Shown: positions 1 through 9,670 of the stretch, one piece after another
Layout of the letters: every line of letters starts with the position of its first letter
Position numbering within the stretch: position 1 is the first letter of the stretch
Assembly (NCBI GenBank): GCA_963728895.1
Contig: CAVSLM010000004.1
Coordinates: 124,001 to 188,000 of the forward strand
Direction: 5' to 3'
Source of the DNA: CAVSLM01 sp963728895
Lineage (GTDB): Bacteria; Pseudomonadota; Gammaproteobacteria; JBBQDK01
DNA length: 64,000 nucleotides
The notes under the pieces: generated by a model
The model's input: only the letters and a program-made list of their open reading frames with translations
Told to the model about the DNA's origin: nothing
The model's database searches: none
Translations under genes and position numbers: made by a program

Positions 1-72
1 GAGAACTGGATCAGGCCACAGCGGCCGGGTCGTGGCCGGGTTGGTTGTTGGGTCGGAAAAGGAGAACCACAC

Positions 73-990
73 ATGATCCAGGTTGAACACCTGACGCGTC
101 GCTACGGCGATTTCACCGCCGTGGACGATGTCAGCTTCAGCATCGGCCGTGGCGAGGTCGTGGGCCTGCTGGGACACAATGGCGCCGGCAAGACCACTAT
201 CATGAAGATGCTGACGGGGTTTCTGGAGCCGTCCGCCGGCACCATCGACATCGACGGGCTGCAGATCGGCCGCGACACCCGCGCCATCCAGGCACGCATC
301 GGCTACCTGCCGGAGAACTGCCCGCTGTGGCTCGAAATGACCGTCATCGATTACCTCGACTACGTAGCCACCCTGCGCGGGGTACCCGAGTCGAAGCGCG
401 ATCAGGCGGTGGCCGGGGCCATCGCGCGCACCGCCCTGAAGGAAAAGGCGACCGACACCATCCAGACCCTCTCTCGCGGCTACCGCCAGCGCGTCGGTGT
501 CGCCCAGGCGCTGCTGCACGCGCCCGACATCATCATCCTCGACGAGCCCACCAACGGGCTCGACCCCACGCAGATCCGTCACATGCGGGATCTGATCCGC
601 GAGCTTTCCGAGAGCGCCACGGTGATCGTCTCCACCCATGTCCTGCAGGAAGTGCAGGCCGTGTGCGAGCGGGTGCTGATCCTGCGCACCGGCAGGCTGA
701 AAGTGGATTCGCGCATCGACGCCCTGCAGCATGCCGGTGGCCTGCTGGTCAGCGTCGAGGGCGACGCGCGGGCGACGCTGCAAGGGGTCGAAGCGGTGAA
801 GCGCGTCGAGGAGGAGCGCGACACCGCGGAAGGGCGGCGGCGCTACCGGATCGAGGCCCCACCCAACGCCGCACCGGAGGTGGCGCAGGCGCTCGCCCGT
901 GCCGGGATCAGGCTGCATGCCCTGCAACCGCAGCGCCGCGATCTCGAGGCCGTGTTCGCGGAGGTGAACGAGGAGGTGGTCCATGGCTGA
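73..990 (+). CDS. ABC transporter ATP-binding protein, GldA/CcmA type
   Basis: Cytoplasmic ATPase of an ABC-2 exporter. The 305-residue protein shows a Walker A motif GHNGAGKTT near residues 34-42, the signature LSRGYRQRVG near 135-145 and Walker B IIILDEPTNGLD near 155-165, followed by the switch histidine in STHVLQE. The C-terminal ~80 residues form the variable tail common in GldA-like ATPases. An AAGGAG ribosome site lies about 8 bases before the ATG. The stop overlaps the start of the permease gene by 8 bases, so the two are translationally coupled. With the GldG-type permease and the DUF4340 protein it forms the three-gene arrangement often named after gliding motility but widespread in non-gliding proteobacteria. 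The exported substrate is unknown. Confidence 0.92.
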   Translation: MIQVEHLTRRYGDFTAVDDVSFSIGRGEVVGLLGHNGAGKTTIMKMLTGFLEPSAGTIDIDGLQIGRDTRAIQARIGYLPENCPLWLEMTVIDYLDYVATLRGVPESKRDQAVAGAIARTALKEKATDTIQTLSRGYRQRVGVAQALLHAPDIIILDEPTNGLDPTQIRHMRDLIRELSESATVIVSTHVLQEVQAVCERVLILRTGRLKVDSRIDALQHAGGLLVSVEGDARATLQGVEAVKRVEEERDTAEGRRRYRIEAPPNAAPEVAQALARAGIRLHALQPQRRDLEAVFAEVNEEVVHG

Positions 991-3886
991 GGTGCTTCGC
1001 ATCGCCCGCAAGGAGTTCCGCGGCTTCTTCGCCACCCCGGCCGCCTATCTGTTCCTGGGCGCCTTCCTGGCCGTGACCTTGTTCGTGTTCTTCTGGGTCG
1101 AGGCGTTTTTCGCGCGCAACATCGCCGACGTGCGCCCGTTGTTCGAATGGCTGCCGCTGCTGCTGATCTTTCTGGTGGCCGCGCTCACCATGCGTTCGTG
1201 GTCCGAGGAGCGGCGCGCCGGCACGCTGGAAAGCCTGCTCACGGCGCCCGTGCGGCCGTTGCATCTGGTGCTGGGCAAGTTCACCGCGGCGCTCGCGCTG
1301 GTGATCCTGGCGCTGGTGTTGACGCTGCCCCTGCCCATCACGGTCGCGCTGCTGGGTCCGCTGGATTGGGGCCCGGTGGTGGGCGGCTATCTCGCCACGG
1401 TATTCCTCGCCGCGGCCTATGTGGCCATCGGGCTCTACATGAGCGGGCGCACCGACAATCCCATCGTCGCGCTGATCCTCACGACGCTGGTCTGTGGCCT
1501 GTTCTATCTGCTGGGCTCGAGCACCCTGACCACGCTGTTCGGCAACCGCGTCGGAGGGCTGCTGGCGCTGCTCGGCACCGGCACGCGCTTTGAGTCGATC
1601 ACCCGCGGCGTGCTCGACCTGCGCGACCTCTACTACTACCTTTCCATCGTGGGCGTGTTTCTGACGCTCAACCTGTTCGGACTGGAGCGGCTGCGCTGGG
1701 CGGGTAACCCAAGCAGCCGGCGCCATCGCCTCTGGGGTTGGGCGTCGGGTCTCGCCGTTGCGAACTTCGTCGTCGCCAACCTTTGGCTGGCACCCATCGG
1801 CTGGGCGCGCGCCGACATCACAGAGGGTCACCTCTACTCGCTTTCCGCGGCGACCCGTGAGCAGCTTGCACAGCTGCGCGAACCACTGCTGATCCGCGGC
1901 TACTTCTCGGCCAAGACCCATCCGTTGCTGGCACCCCTGGTGCCGCAGATCAAGGACTTGCTCGAAGAATATGCCGTGGCAGCCGGCGGTCGCGCGCACG
2001 TGGAGTTTGTCGATCCACAGCGCGACCCGGCGCTGGAGGAAGAAGCTACGGCCAAGTACGGTATTCGTCCGGTGCCATTCCAGACCGCCGACCGCTATCA
2101 GGCTGCCGTGGTAAATTCCTATTTCGACATCGCGGTGGCCTACGGCGATCAGTACCAGACCCTGGGTTACCGTGATCTGATCGAAGTGAAGGTGCGCGGC
2201 GAGGGCAATCTCACCGTGATGTTGAAGGATCCCGAATACGCCATCACCAGCGCCATTCGCAAGGTGGTCAATTCCTACCAGGCGGGAGGCAATCCCTTCG
2301 AAACCCTGAACAGCCCCGTCACGTTCAAGGGTTACCTGTCACCCGACGACCGCCTGCCCGCGTCGTTGCGCTCGCTGCATGCCGACCTCACGAGCGTGCT
2401 GGACGAGCTCAAGAAGGAGTCGGGTGACAAGCTCAAGATCGAGCTCGCCGATCCTGATGCCGACGGCGGGCGGCTTGCACGCAGCCTCAAGCAGCGCTAT
2501 GGCTTTGCGCCCCAGATCGCGAGTCTGCTGGACCCCCGGCCATTCTGGTTCTACATGGTGGTGGAAGGCGCCGGAAACACAGTCCAGGTGCCGTTGCCCG
2601 AGACGCTCGACAAGGCATCGCTGAAACATGCCGTGATCGCGGCGCTGCAGCGTCTGACTCCGGGTTTCCTCAAGACGGTGGCCGTGGTGGCGCCGCAGAC
2701 CCTCGTGCATGGCGGCGAGCGCTACCGCATGCTCGATGAAGAGCTGGGGCAGAACGCGCGCATCGAGCACACGGACCTGAAGGACGGGCGCGTACCCGGC
2801 GACGCCGACCTGCTGCTGGTGCTGGCGCCCCGCGATCTCGACGACAAGCAGCGCTTCGCCATCGATCAGTTCCTGATGCGCGGCGGCAGCGTGGTCCTGA
2901 CCACCTCACCCTTCGACGTGCAGCTGACGAACACGCTCACCGCGACACGTGAAAAGTCCGGGCTGGAGGATTGGCTGGCGCATTACGGCCTGAATGTCGG
3001 AGCGTCCATGGTTCTGGATCCGCGCAATGCCGCGCTGCCGGTGCCCGAGCAGCGCAGTATCGGCGGCATACCGGTGCGTGAAATCCACATGCTGCCCTAT
3101 CCGCAGTTCCCCGATCTGCGCGGCGCAAGTCTCGATCGGAGCAACCCCATCACCGCATCGCTCGGCCAGCTGACGCTCAACTGGGCTTCCCCCATCAGTG
3201 TGGACGCCGCAAAGAACAAGAGCCGCACCGTTTCCAAGCTGCTCAGGAGCTCACCACGAAGCTGGACGTCGGACAGCCTCGATGTCGTTCCCGACTACCG
3301 CGTCTATCCGGATACCGGCTTTTCCGTCGCCGGCAAGCGCAAGCCGGAGCTCCTGGCCGTGGCGCTGCAGGGAAGCTTCGAGTCCTTCTATAAGGGGAAG
3401 GAGTCCCCCCTGGCCAAGCCGCCCGAAATGAAGTCGGCAGGAAAAGACGATGGGGCCAAGGACGACGCGACCGGCAGCGGGAAGGCGCAGGCCGCGAAGA
3501 AAGGCGATCAGGGCGAGCCCTCCATCACCAGCGTGATCGAACGCTCGCCCGAGTCGGCGCGGCTGGTGCTGGTCGCGAGCAACACCTTTGCCTCCGACAC
3601 CGCGCTCGAGCTTGCGTCGCAAGGACTCAACACCCTCTACACCAAGCCGCTCGAATTCCTGCAGAACGCGATCGACTGGTCGCTCGAGGACCCCGGCCTG
3701 CTCGCCCTGCGCGGGCGCACGCAGCTCGCCCGCACATTGACCCCGATTCCCGAGAGCCGCCAGCGTATGTGGGAATACCTGAACTACGCTCTGGCGCTGG
3801 CCGGGCTTTTCGCCGTGTGGGCCTGGCGCCGCCGGATCGATGCTCACGACCGGCTGCGCTATCAACGCATCCTCAGGGAGGTCTGA
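983..3886 (+). CDS. ABC-2 permease fused to GldG-like ABC auxiliary domain
   Basis: A 967-residue inner-membrane protein that joins two parts usually encoded separately. Residues 1-235 are an ABC-2 permease with about six hydrophobic segments and the motif SWSEERRAGTLESLLTAPV typical of GldF-type permeases. A further membrane segment near 255-280 leads into a large periplasmic GldG/ABC_transp_aux domain, and a single transmembrane helix near 930-950 ends the protein. A low-complexity Lys/Ala/Gly stretch lies near 810-850. The start codon overlaps the ATPase stop, and the DUF4340 gene starts 4 bases after the stop, so this is the middle gene of a tight operon. The fold assignment is firm; the cargo is unknown. 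Confidence 0.9.
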   Translation: MAEVLRIARKEFRGFFATPAAYLFLGAFLAVTLFVFFWVEAFFARNIADVRPLFEWLPLLLIFLVAALTMRSWSEERRAGTLESLLTAPVRPLHLVLGKFTAALALVILALVLTLPLPITVALLGPLDWGPVVGGYLATVFLAAAYVAIGLYMSGRTDNPIVALILTTLVCGLFYLLGSSTLTTLFGNRVGGLLALLGTGTRFESITRGVLDLRDLYYYLSIVGVFLTLNLFGLERLRWAGNPSSRRHRLWGWASGLAVANFVVANLWLAPIGWARADITEGHLYSLSAATREQLAQLREPLLIRGYFSAKTHPLLAPLVPQIKDLLEEYAVAAGGRAHVEFVDPQRDPALEEEATAKYGIRPVPFQTADRYQAAVVNSYFDIAVAYGDQYQTLGYRDLIEVKVRGEGNLTVMLKDPEYAITSAIRKVVNSYQAGGNPFETLNSPVTFKGYLSPDDRLPASLRSLHADLTSVLDELKKESGDKLKIELADPDADGGRLARSLKQRYGFAPQIASLLDPRPFWFYMVVEGAGNTVQVPLPETLDKASLKHAVIAALQRLTPGFLKTVAVVAPQTLVHGGERYRMLDEELGQNARIEHTDLKDGRVPGDADLLLVLAPRDLDDKQRFAIDQFLMRGGSVVLTTSPFDVQLTNTLTATREKSGLEDWLAHYGLNVGASMVLDPRNAALPVPEQRSIGGIPVREIHMLPYPQFPDLRGASLDRSNPITASLGQLTLNWASPISVDAAKNKSRTVSKLLRSSPRSWTSDSLDVVPDYRVYPDTGFSVAGKRKPELLAVALQGSFESFYKGKESPLAKPPEMKSAGKDDGAKDDATGSGKAQAAKKGDQGEPSITSVIERSPESARLVLVASNTFASDTALELASQGLNTLYTKPLEFLQNAIDWSLEDPGLLALRGRTQLARTLTPIPESRQRMWEYLNYALALAGLFAVWAWRRRIDAHDRLRYQRILREV

Positions 3887-3889
3887 GCC

Positions 3890-4964
3890 ATGGAGAAAAC
3901 CATTCGACTGCTCGCCGTGCTGCTCGGCGCGCAGCTCATCCTGGCCATCGGGCTCGTATTCACCGGACCCGACCTGTCGGCGCAGGGAAGTCGAGGGCCC
4001 TTGCTCGCGGTCAAGCCCGACCAGGTCGATCGCCTGACGGTAGAGGGGCCTGACCATGCGAAGGTGGTGCTCGCCAGGTCCGGCGGCATCTGGCGCGTAC
4101 CGGACGCGGTGGATTTCCCCGCCGATGGCAACAAGGTGCAGGAGCTGCTCGAGCGGATCGCGGCACTGCAGCACGGACTGCCCGTCGCGACCAGCTCGGG
4201 CGCACAGGACGCGGTTCAAGGTGGCTGACGCGACTTTCGAGCGTCGAATTACGCTTGCCGCCGGTGATCGCTCGCTCGCCACCCTGTACCTCGGCACCTC
4301 GCCCGGCATGCGCCAGGTCCATGCCCGCGCGGCAGACCAGGATGCGATCTATTCCGTGGACTTGGCGACCTATGAAGTGCCCGTCAAAGCCGAGGAGTGG
4401 ATCGACAACACCGTTCTGGAAATCCCGGCCGGCGACATCCACGCCATCGATGTCGCCGGATTGCGCCTGCAGCGGGTGACCGAACCGGCATCGGAAACGA
4501 AGGACTCTGCGTCCGCCGCGAAGGGCACCGCCACCGCTGCCAAGTCGACCTGGCAGGTCACGGGCGCCGCGGCCGGCGAAACCCTCCATGCCGAGGCCGC
4601 CGACAACCTCGCCGGTCTGCTCGCGAACCTGCAAATCGGTGCGGTGCTCGGAAAAGATGACAAGCCGGAGTACGGGCTCGACAAACCTCTGCTGAAAGTT
4701 TCATTGACCGCAAAGGAAGGCAAGGAGATCGACTATCGAATCGGCAAGATGAAGGACGGCAACGCCTACGCCCTCAAGGTCTCGACCCGCCCCGAGTACT
4801 TCCGCCTTCCGGACTATACCGCCAAGCCGCTGCTCGACGCCGCCGAGCACCGTACCTTGCTGGCAGCGGCACCCGCAGCGGAAAAAGCCGCGGCGAAGGC
4901 AGCCACGTCATCCACCGAGCAGAAACCCGCCAGCAAGGCCGCCACGGAGGAAACGAAAGGTTAA
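3890..4964 (+). CDS. DUF4340 domain protein, interrupted by an apparent frameshift
   Basis: Third gene of the ABC operon. It has an AGGGAGG site 8 bases before the ATG and one N-terminal membrane anchor at about residues 6-26, then a DUF4340 periplasmic domain. Frame 2 runs from 3890 to a TGA at 4226-4228. The family-like sequence resumes in frame 3 from about 4212 with RFKVADATFERRI and continues to 4964, giving about 358 residues if one base near 4208-4213 is surplus (or two are missing). The C-terminus is Ala/Lys-rich low-complexity sequence. DUF4340 proteins regularly follow GldG genes; their role is unproven. This may be a true pseudogene, but similar one-base breaks in essential genes of this window make a sequence error equally likely. 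Confidence 0.75.
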
Positions 4965-4970
4965 GCATTT

Positions 4971-5747
4971 CGGGGACAGTTTACTTATTCTTCGCAGCGG
5001 ACATACAGTTGGTGATTAGACTGCGTACTGACAGTTCAGGGAGGAACGTCATGGCGCGATTACCCCGGGTGGTTTTGCCCGAACACCCGCATCACGTTAC
5101 CCAGCGTGGCAACCGCCGTCAAAAGGTCTTCTTTTCGGATCAGGACTTCCGTCATTATCTGAAGCTCTTGTCGGAAAGTTGCGCCGAGTGCGCGACGGCA
5201 TGCTGGGCATACTGCCTGATGCCGAATCACGTGCACCTCGTCCTGGTTCCACAGTGCCCCGACGGTCTGCGCGAAGCGCTGGCGCACGCCCATCGTCGGT
5301 ACACGCGCTGCGTCAATCTGCGGGAAGGTTGGCGCGGACACTTGTGGCAGGAGCGGTTCCACTCGTTTCCCATGGACGAACTTCATCTTGTGACCGCCGT
5401 AAGATACATCGAGCAGAATCCAGTCAAGGCAGGCCTTGCCGGTCATGCCGGTGACTGGCCGTGGTCAAGCGCACGCGCGCATCTACGCGGCTTCGACGAC
5501 GCCCTGGTCACTGTCCGACCATTGCTGGATCGCGTCAGCGACTGGGCCGAGTTCCTGGCGAGCAGCGATGAGCCGGAAACCGTCTCCCGCATCCGAGAAC
5601 ATACGCGCACAGGACGCCCCGCCGGCTCCGCCGGATTCATCGAACTGGCCGAGAGCATCACGGGCAGATCGCTGCGGCCTGCGAGGCGCGGGAGAAAACC
5701 AGGTAGTAGCAAGCTCGATCAGAGAAGCAATGAGTAAACTGTCCCCG
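4971..5747 (+). mobile_element. RAYT transposase cassette with 19-bp inverted ends
   Basis: The cassette is bounded by CGGGGACAGTTTACTTATT at 4971-4989 and its near-perfect inverse AATGAGTAAACTGTCCCCG at 5729-5747, one mismatch in 19. It holds a single gene, the REP-associated tyrosine transposase at 5051-5737. The same end sequences recur at 6324-6342, 6874-6899 (with a small insertion), 7364-7382 and 10420-10438, always next to remnants of the same transposase. This is the best candidate for the source copy of the family in this window. Confidence 0.8.
5051..5737 (+). CDS. REP-associated tyrosine transposase (RAYT, Y1_Tnp/IS200-like)
   Basis: A 228-residue single-strand DNA transposase of the HUH superfamily. 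The N-terminus MARLPRVVLPEHPHHVTQRG and the metal-binding MPNHVHLVLVP (HUH motif, about residues 57-67) are diagnostic, followed by WQERFHSFPMD and the AVRYIEQNPVKAGL helix carrying the catalytic tyrosine. The chosen ATG at 5051 has an AGGGAGG site 6 bases upstream; a longer reading to 5009 lacks one. The gene is flanked by 19-bp inverted repeats. RAYTs are known to move or maintain REP palindromes; here three degraded relatives lie within 5 kb. This is the only intact copy in the window. Confidence 0.93.
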   Translation: MARLPRVVLPEHPHHVTQRGNRRQKVFFSDQDFRHYLKLLSESCAECATACWAYCLMPNHVHLVLVPQCPDGLREALAHAHRRYTRCVNLREGWRGHLWQERFHSFPMDELHLVTAVRYIEQNPVKAGLAGHAGDWPWSSARAHLRGFDDALVTVRPLLDRVSDWAEFLASSDEPETVSRIREHTRTGRPAGSAGFIELAESITGRSLRPARRGRKPGSSKLDQRSNE

Positions 5748-5764
5748 TAATCCGCGACCGCCAA

Positions 5765-6193
5765 TTAGGCCGCATGGGATGTAAGCACGGAGTACAGCCG
5801 CCAAGAGAAAAGCAACAGGCCAAGCACGCAAACCATAAGCGTGACACCAGTTGCTTGAAGGAATCGGCCACGCCAAACAGCCGCTGCTTCCTGAAGGATC
5901 ACCGTGTCGCGAATGACACGCGAGTCAGGGAGAGGAAACCGTCGGGCTGCACATATGCGAGTGCCAATGTGCCACAGGTAAATCCCCAACGAGAAGACGG
6001 CAAAACCACCGGTACCCATAAGCCAGACGAACACAGTGAGCAAGTGGCGTTGCGCATCTTCGGATGGCAGCCTTTTCACTTCGGCGATCCAACCCTGGAA
6101 AGGCACGAGAGCCACTGCGCCCGCGGCAATGACCGCCACGAGAAAAACACCTGCGAAGATTCGAAGATTCTTGTGAGCGCGCTGGACTTCCAT
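5765..6193 (-). CDS. small hypothetical membrane protein
   Basis: A 142-residue protein with three clear hydrophobic segments at about 10-30, 46-68 and 112-136, suggesting an inner-membrane protein. I do not recognise a family. It lies between two RAYT copies and reads toward the intact RAYT. The ribosome site before the ATG at 6193 is weak. The hydrophobic periodicity and coding-like composition favour a real gene, but it could be a remnant. Confidence 0.5.
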   Translation of the reverse strand: MEVQRAHKNLRIFAGVFLVAVIAAGAVALVPFQGWIAEVKRLPSEDAQRHLLTVFVWLMGTGGFAVFSLGIYLWHIGTRICAARRFPLPDSRVIRDTVILQEAAAVWRGRFLQATGVTLMVCVLGLLLFSWRLYSVLTSHAA

Positions 6194-6323
6194 GGCGGCC
6201 TAGACCTTGCCTTGAGCCGCGGCTTGCCTTGGAGCGCAGCGGAAAGGTAAGCCGTCTGACTCGACGCTTCCCGCCGGTGCCCGCTGCTCCGCTGCGGCAA
6301 ACTTCCAAAGGATACTTGAATTT

Positions 6324-6899
6324 CGGGGACAGTTTACTTATTCCCCAGCTGGGCATACTCCCGGATGCCAATCACGTGCACCTTGTCCTGGTTCCACAGC
6401 GCCTCGACGGGCTGCGCGAAGCGCTGGCGCACGCCTATCGTCGCTACACACGCCTTGTCAATCTGAGGGAAGGTTGGCACGGACACTTGTGGCAGGAGCG
6501 GTTTCACTCCTTTCCCATGGCCAAGCTTCACTTGTGGCCGCCGCAAGATACATTGAGCAGAACCCGGTCAAGGCAGACCTCACCGGACGTGCCGATGACT
6601 GGCCGTGCTCAAGCGTACGCGCGCACCTACGAGGATTTGACCACAGCTTGGTTAGTGTCCGACCTTTGCTGGATCGCGTCAGCGATTGGGTCGAGTTCTT
6701 GGCGCGCGGCGATGAGCCGGAAACCGTCTCCCGCATCCGAGAACATACGCGCACAGATCGCCCCGCTGGCTCCGCCGGATTCCTGGAACTGGCCGAGAGC
6801 ATCACGGACAGATCGCTGCGGCCTCGCGAGGCGCCGGAGAAAACCAGGCAGTAGCAAGCTCGAGCAGAGAAATAATGAGTAATGATTAAACTGTCCCCG
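6324..6899 (+). pseudogene. RAYT remnant 2 (N-terminal deletion, frameshifts)
   Basis: The left end repeat CGGGGACAGTTTACTTATT at 6324-6342 joins directly to sequence matching the middle of the intact RAYT from the CWAY/PDANHVHLVLVP region onward, so roughly the first 50 codons are missing. The match shifts frame near 6530-6550, where the family sequence ARYIEQNPVKADL continues in another frame to a stop near 6854. The right end at 6874-6899 carries a 5-6 base insertion within the inverted repeat. The copy cannot encode an active enzyme. Confidence 0.85.
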
Positions 6900-6921
6900 G
6901 TAATCGGTATTCGCCAACCCG

Positions 6922-7224
6922 TGTGGGCCAGAGGACGACATTCCCGCACAGCGCCGGATGCTGATCTACGAGAGTGTTGGCTTCGATTGCGACAAGATGA
7001 TCGCCGGTTACGAGCGCCATCACGCCGACGTGGCGCGCTATTTCGCCGGTCGCGAAAGTCGGATGCGCATCTGCGACGGGGAAGGCTGGGAAACGCTATG
7101 TCCTTTCCTCGACCTGCCCGTTCCCCGGCAGCCGTTCCCGCACCAGAACCTGCGCAAGGAGCTGCGCGGCGCGACGCAGGCCGCCCCCTTGGGCGATATT
7201 GGCCATACGGATCGGAAGCGGTGA
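6922..7224 (+). pseudogene. C-terminal fragment of a sulfotransferase-family gene
   Basis: From about 6930 the frame reads PEDDIPAQRRMLIYESVGFD and then YERHHADVARYFAGRESRM, GEGWETLCPFLDLPVPRQPFP and HQN. This is the C-terminal pattern of bacterial sulfotransferase-family proteins, in which a His-Asn..V..YF..R helix is followed by GDGWE.LC.FLG.P.P. The N-terminal PAPS-binding half is absent and the 5' side abuts the right end of RAYT remnant 2. It is a leftover of a gene broken by mobile-element activity. An 88-residue reading from ATG 6958 exists but is unlikely to be functional. Confidence 0.65.
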
Positions 7225-7277
7225 CAGCCTTGATGAATCGACCCTGTCTGTCGCGCTGAAGACCTGCCGCGCAGCGA

Positions 7278-7382
7278 ACGGGCCGAGAGCATCACGGACA
7301 GATCGCTGCGGCCTGGGAGACGAGGGAGAAAACCAAACTGGCAGTAAGCTCGAGCAGAGACCCAATGAGTAAACTGTCCCCG
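7278..7382 (+). pseudogene. RAYT remnant 3 (C-terminal tail and right end only)
   Basis: About 105 bases match the last ~30 codons of the RAYT (LAESITDRSLRP) and run into the right inverted end AATGAGTAAACTGTCCCCG at 7364-7382. The tail wording just before the end repeat is shared with remnant 4 at 10391-10438 rather than with the intact copy. Confidence 0.8.
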
Positions 7383-7430
7383 TAATCGGCACGGCCACTG
7401 CCGCCAGCCACGTGGCGGTGGCCTGTCCTC

Positions 7431-7928
7431 TCAACGGAACTCAGCGACCTTCCTTCTGTACTTTTCGAAAGCTCTGTCCATCGCGCTCAGGAGCCGCGTC
7501 AGGGTGGTCTTGAACTCACCGGGTTCGGTCAGGAACAGCTCGGAACTGAAAGTCGGGTCGCCGTCGCGGTCGAGATAAGCCTTGACTACCTTGACCTCGG
7601 CGCTGGCGGTATTGCAACCCTCCAGCCGGCGCGCGCGCGCCTGCGGGCTCTTGTCCTTTTCCGCGAATCCCAGCACCAGGTTGAAGAAAGTGGGGTCCGT
7701 CTCGTCGACCATGATCACGTAGGAGCGGCCCTCGCGCTTGAAGCGCACGTTGCCGCTGGGCGTGAGCTCGGGACGAAAGCCTTCGGTGCTCAGGTACGAG
7801 GAGTAGGTTTGCTGCAACTGGGCCTTGGTGTAGGTCTGCGCCGAGGCGGTGCCGGCGGCGAAAGTGAACGCGGGGGCGCACAAGGCGGCGCAGACAGCGG
7901 CCCGGGCGAGGACGGTGGTCTTTTTCAT
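7431..7928 (-). CDS. exported hypothetical protein
   Basis: The start at 7928 was chosen because it opens a good signal peptide, MKKTTVLARAAVCAALCAPA followed by a likely cleavage after TASA (about residue 30). The mature part (about 135 residues) has alternating strand-like segments such as GNVRFKREGRSYVIMVDE and ends in a basic helix RAFEKYRRKVAEFR. The pattern recalls YbjN-like small alpha/beta proteins, but I cannot assign a family with confidence. It probably acts in the periplasm. It stands alone between mobile-element remnants; a longer upstream reading frame (to 8375) is unlikely to be translated. Confidence 0.7.
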   Translation of the reverse strand: MKKTTVLARAAVCAALCAPAFTFAAGTASAQTYTKAQLQQTYSSYLSTEGFRPELTPSGNVRFKREGRSYVIMVDETDPTFFNLVLGFAEKDKSPQARARRLEGCNTASAEVKVVKAYLDRDGDPTFSSELFLTEPGEFKTTLTRLLSAMDRAFEKYRRKVAEFR

Positions 7929-8389
7929 CGTGGGCTCTCTCGTTAAGGACGGGGTCTCCGGACAGTTCCTCCAGCGCCGCAAGAATGAGGTGGACGCAGC
8001 CGCCGTTGACGTCAATTGCCAGATAGGCCTCGTAGTCGGCCTTGCGCCTGCTGGAGAACCGTATGCAGGATAAACCAACTTTTTGCTCCGATCGAGCAAA
8101 CATCCCTTGGTTTGCGATTCACAAGGCAGCCGTCCATCTGCCCCTCGACGCGATGTCGGCCTGATTCCCGTCGACATCCCCCGCGTGAACGGCGCAAGCG
8201 CGGAGGTGGGATACGCCGCACGCGCAGCCCTGCGTTGCCTGATCCGCAAACCGACAGCAAACACCGCGCGCGGGTGACACCGGCCAAGCGGGGCAGGGGT
8301 GGTCAGCGTGCCACGGCTGCGGATCTGGATGAACCGACAGCGGCGGAACGCCGCGCCGCGCTTACCCCGGATCAAGTCCGGGGCAGGCT

Positions 8390-8589
8390 CTGGGCCAACG
8401 GCTCAAGCGGGTCTTCGGGACCGACATCGAGACTTGCCCGGCCTGCGGCGGGGCATTACGGATCATCGCGAGCATCGAAGACCCGTGGGGATCGAGAAGA
8501 TCCTGACTCACCTGAATGCGAAAGGAGCTGAGCCTGAAGCTACCCGGCGGCCGCCGTGCCGGGCGCCGCCTCAGCGGGGGCTGTTCGAC
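8390..8589 (+). pseudogene. C-terminal remnant of an IS91-family transposase
   Basis: Frame 2 from 8390 reads LGQRLKRVFGTDIETCPACG and LRIIASIEDP. The match then continues in frame 1 with GIEKILTHLNAKGAEPEA and RRPPCRAPPQRGLFD. This zinc-ribbon tail (CPACGG...IIA.IEDP..IEKIL.HL.AKGAEPEA) is characteristic of IS91/ISCR-like Y2 transposases. The catalytic part is missing and a one-base change near 8488 breaks the frame. Confidence 0.75.
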
Positions 8590-8930
8590 GAGAAGGGCTA
8601 TTATAACTCCACGATGCCCCCCGGTTGGGGCCTTGCCGTCCACGGCGCGGCAACGGCGTCGCCCGTCCAGAAAACCGGCAGGAGGGGGGAAGTGTGCTGG
8701 CAAACCCATTGCCGAGGCGAATTCGGGGACCGTGACGCAAACCTGAGCACCGATGCGCGAGCAGGAGCGGCCTGCCGATGGGAGGTGTCGACGCCGATCA
8801 GGCGAGACTGCCCGCTGCGAGCCACCAAAAGGGTGGTTTATACTGCCTATTCGCCAACAACCACCAGACAATCCTGACCGGCCTGTTCATCGCCGCCGGG
8901 ACACAGCTACCGGTTGCCAGCGATCTTCCT
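8590..8930. other. non-coding stretch between mobile-element remnants
   Basis: No gene is recognised on either strand. The left part directly follows the IS91-type remnant and may include that element's 3' terminus. The rest shows only short out-of-frame readings without ribosome sites. Confidence 0.5.
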
Positions 8931-9223
8931 AAGTTGATGCGGTCGTTCGATCGGGAAATCTCGCTGTATCTGCGCTCTCGAGTAACGCTGACCGAGCCGC
9001 TTCATCACGGCCCCCGAGTGTGCGGCGTGATCAGCAGGTGCACGTGGTTTGTCATGAGCATGTAGGCGTGAATCTCGCACCTGGATTCGTCAGCGCATTC
9101 GCACAGCCACTTCAGGTAACGCTTGTCGTCTTCCGTGGCGAAGAAGCACGCTTGCTTATTGTTACCGCGCTGGATCAGATGCAGCGGAACGCCCGCCAAC
9201 GTGATGCGTGAGCGTCTCGGCAT
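8931..9223 (-). pseudogene. N-terminal part of a second RAYT-type transposase
   Basis: From ATG 9223 the product reads MPRRSRITLAGVPLHLIQRG then NNKQACFFATEDDKRYLKWL and the HUH motif MTNHVHLLITP. This is a RAYT/IS200-like N-terminus from a different subgroup than the four copies on the plus strand. After about 68 residues the frame ends, but SGAVMKRLGQRYS, the usual continuation, appears in a shifted frame near 8970-9010 and then decays. The gene is a truncated, frameshifted remnant. Confidence 0.8.
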
Positions 9224-9268
9224 AGATACTCATCCTTGAGTAGCTTCCGTCAGTGGACAACTGCATTT

Positions 9269-9664
9269 TTACCCGCCGCAACACAGCTTGTACTTGCGTC
9301 CACTCCCACACGGACAAAACGCGTTGCGACCCGTTCTTGGGTACTCCTTCGTCGGCCGAGACACGACACTCGCCGTGTGCGATATTTGCTTTGAACGCAC
9401 GTGCAGCCTTGGGAACATCTCGCGATGACGCTGAATCATTGGAAGGACGATGGTCTGCCGGAATTCGGCGAACTCGTCTTCCGTCATCTCCAATGTAGGC
9501 TTCATCTGGGCGAGTACTGCGTCCCGCTCGCCCTCTGGCACGAGCGCGAGGTTCCAGCACATCTGAGCAACTGCCATCGCCCCGTTCATTTGGGATACGG
9601 AGCCGTCGGTTTGCTCGAACAACGGCTCGGCGTAAGCTGCGATTCCCTCACCAATGGCTCCCAT
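9269..9664 (-). CDS. SEC-C motif protein
   Basis: A 131-residue protein ending in the SEC-C zinc-binding motif CPCGSGRKYKLCCGG, the module also found at the SecA C-terminus and in UPF0149-like proteins. The N-terminal ~75 residues form a helical domain (MGAIGEGIAAYAEPLFEQTD, then RDAVLAQMKPTLEMTEDEF). Start 9664 was preferred because GGAAGGAG lies 6 bases before it. The cellular role is unknown; SEC-C motifs bind zinc and often mediate contacts with ribosomes or SecB. It sits alone between RAYT remnants, so its promoter may have been rearranged. Confidence 0.8.
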   Translation of the reverse strand: MGAIGEGIAAYAEPLFEQTDGSVSQMNGAMAVAQMCWNLALVPEGERDAVLAQMKPTLEMTEDEFAEFRQTIVLPMIQRHREMFPRLHVRSKQISHTASVVSRPTKEYPRTGRNAFCPCGSGRKYKLCCGG

Positions 9665-9670
9665 GAGCAA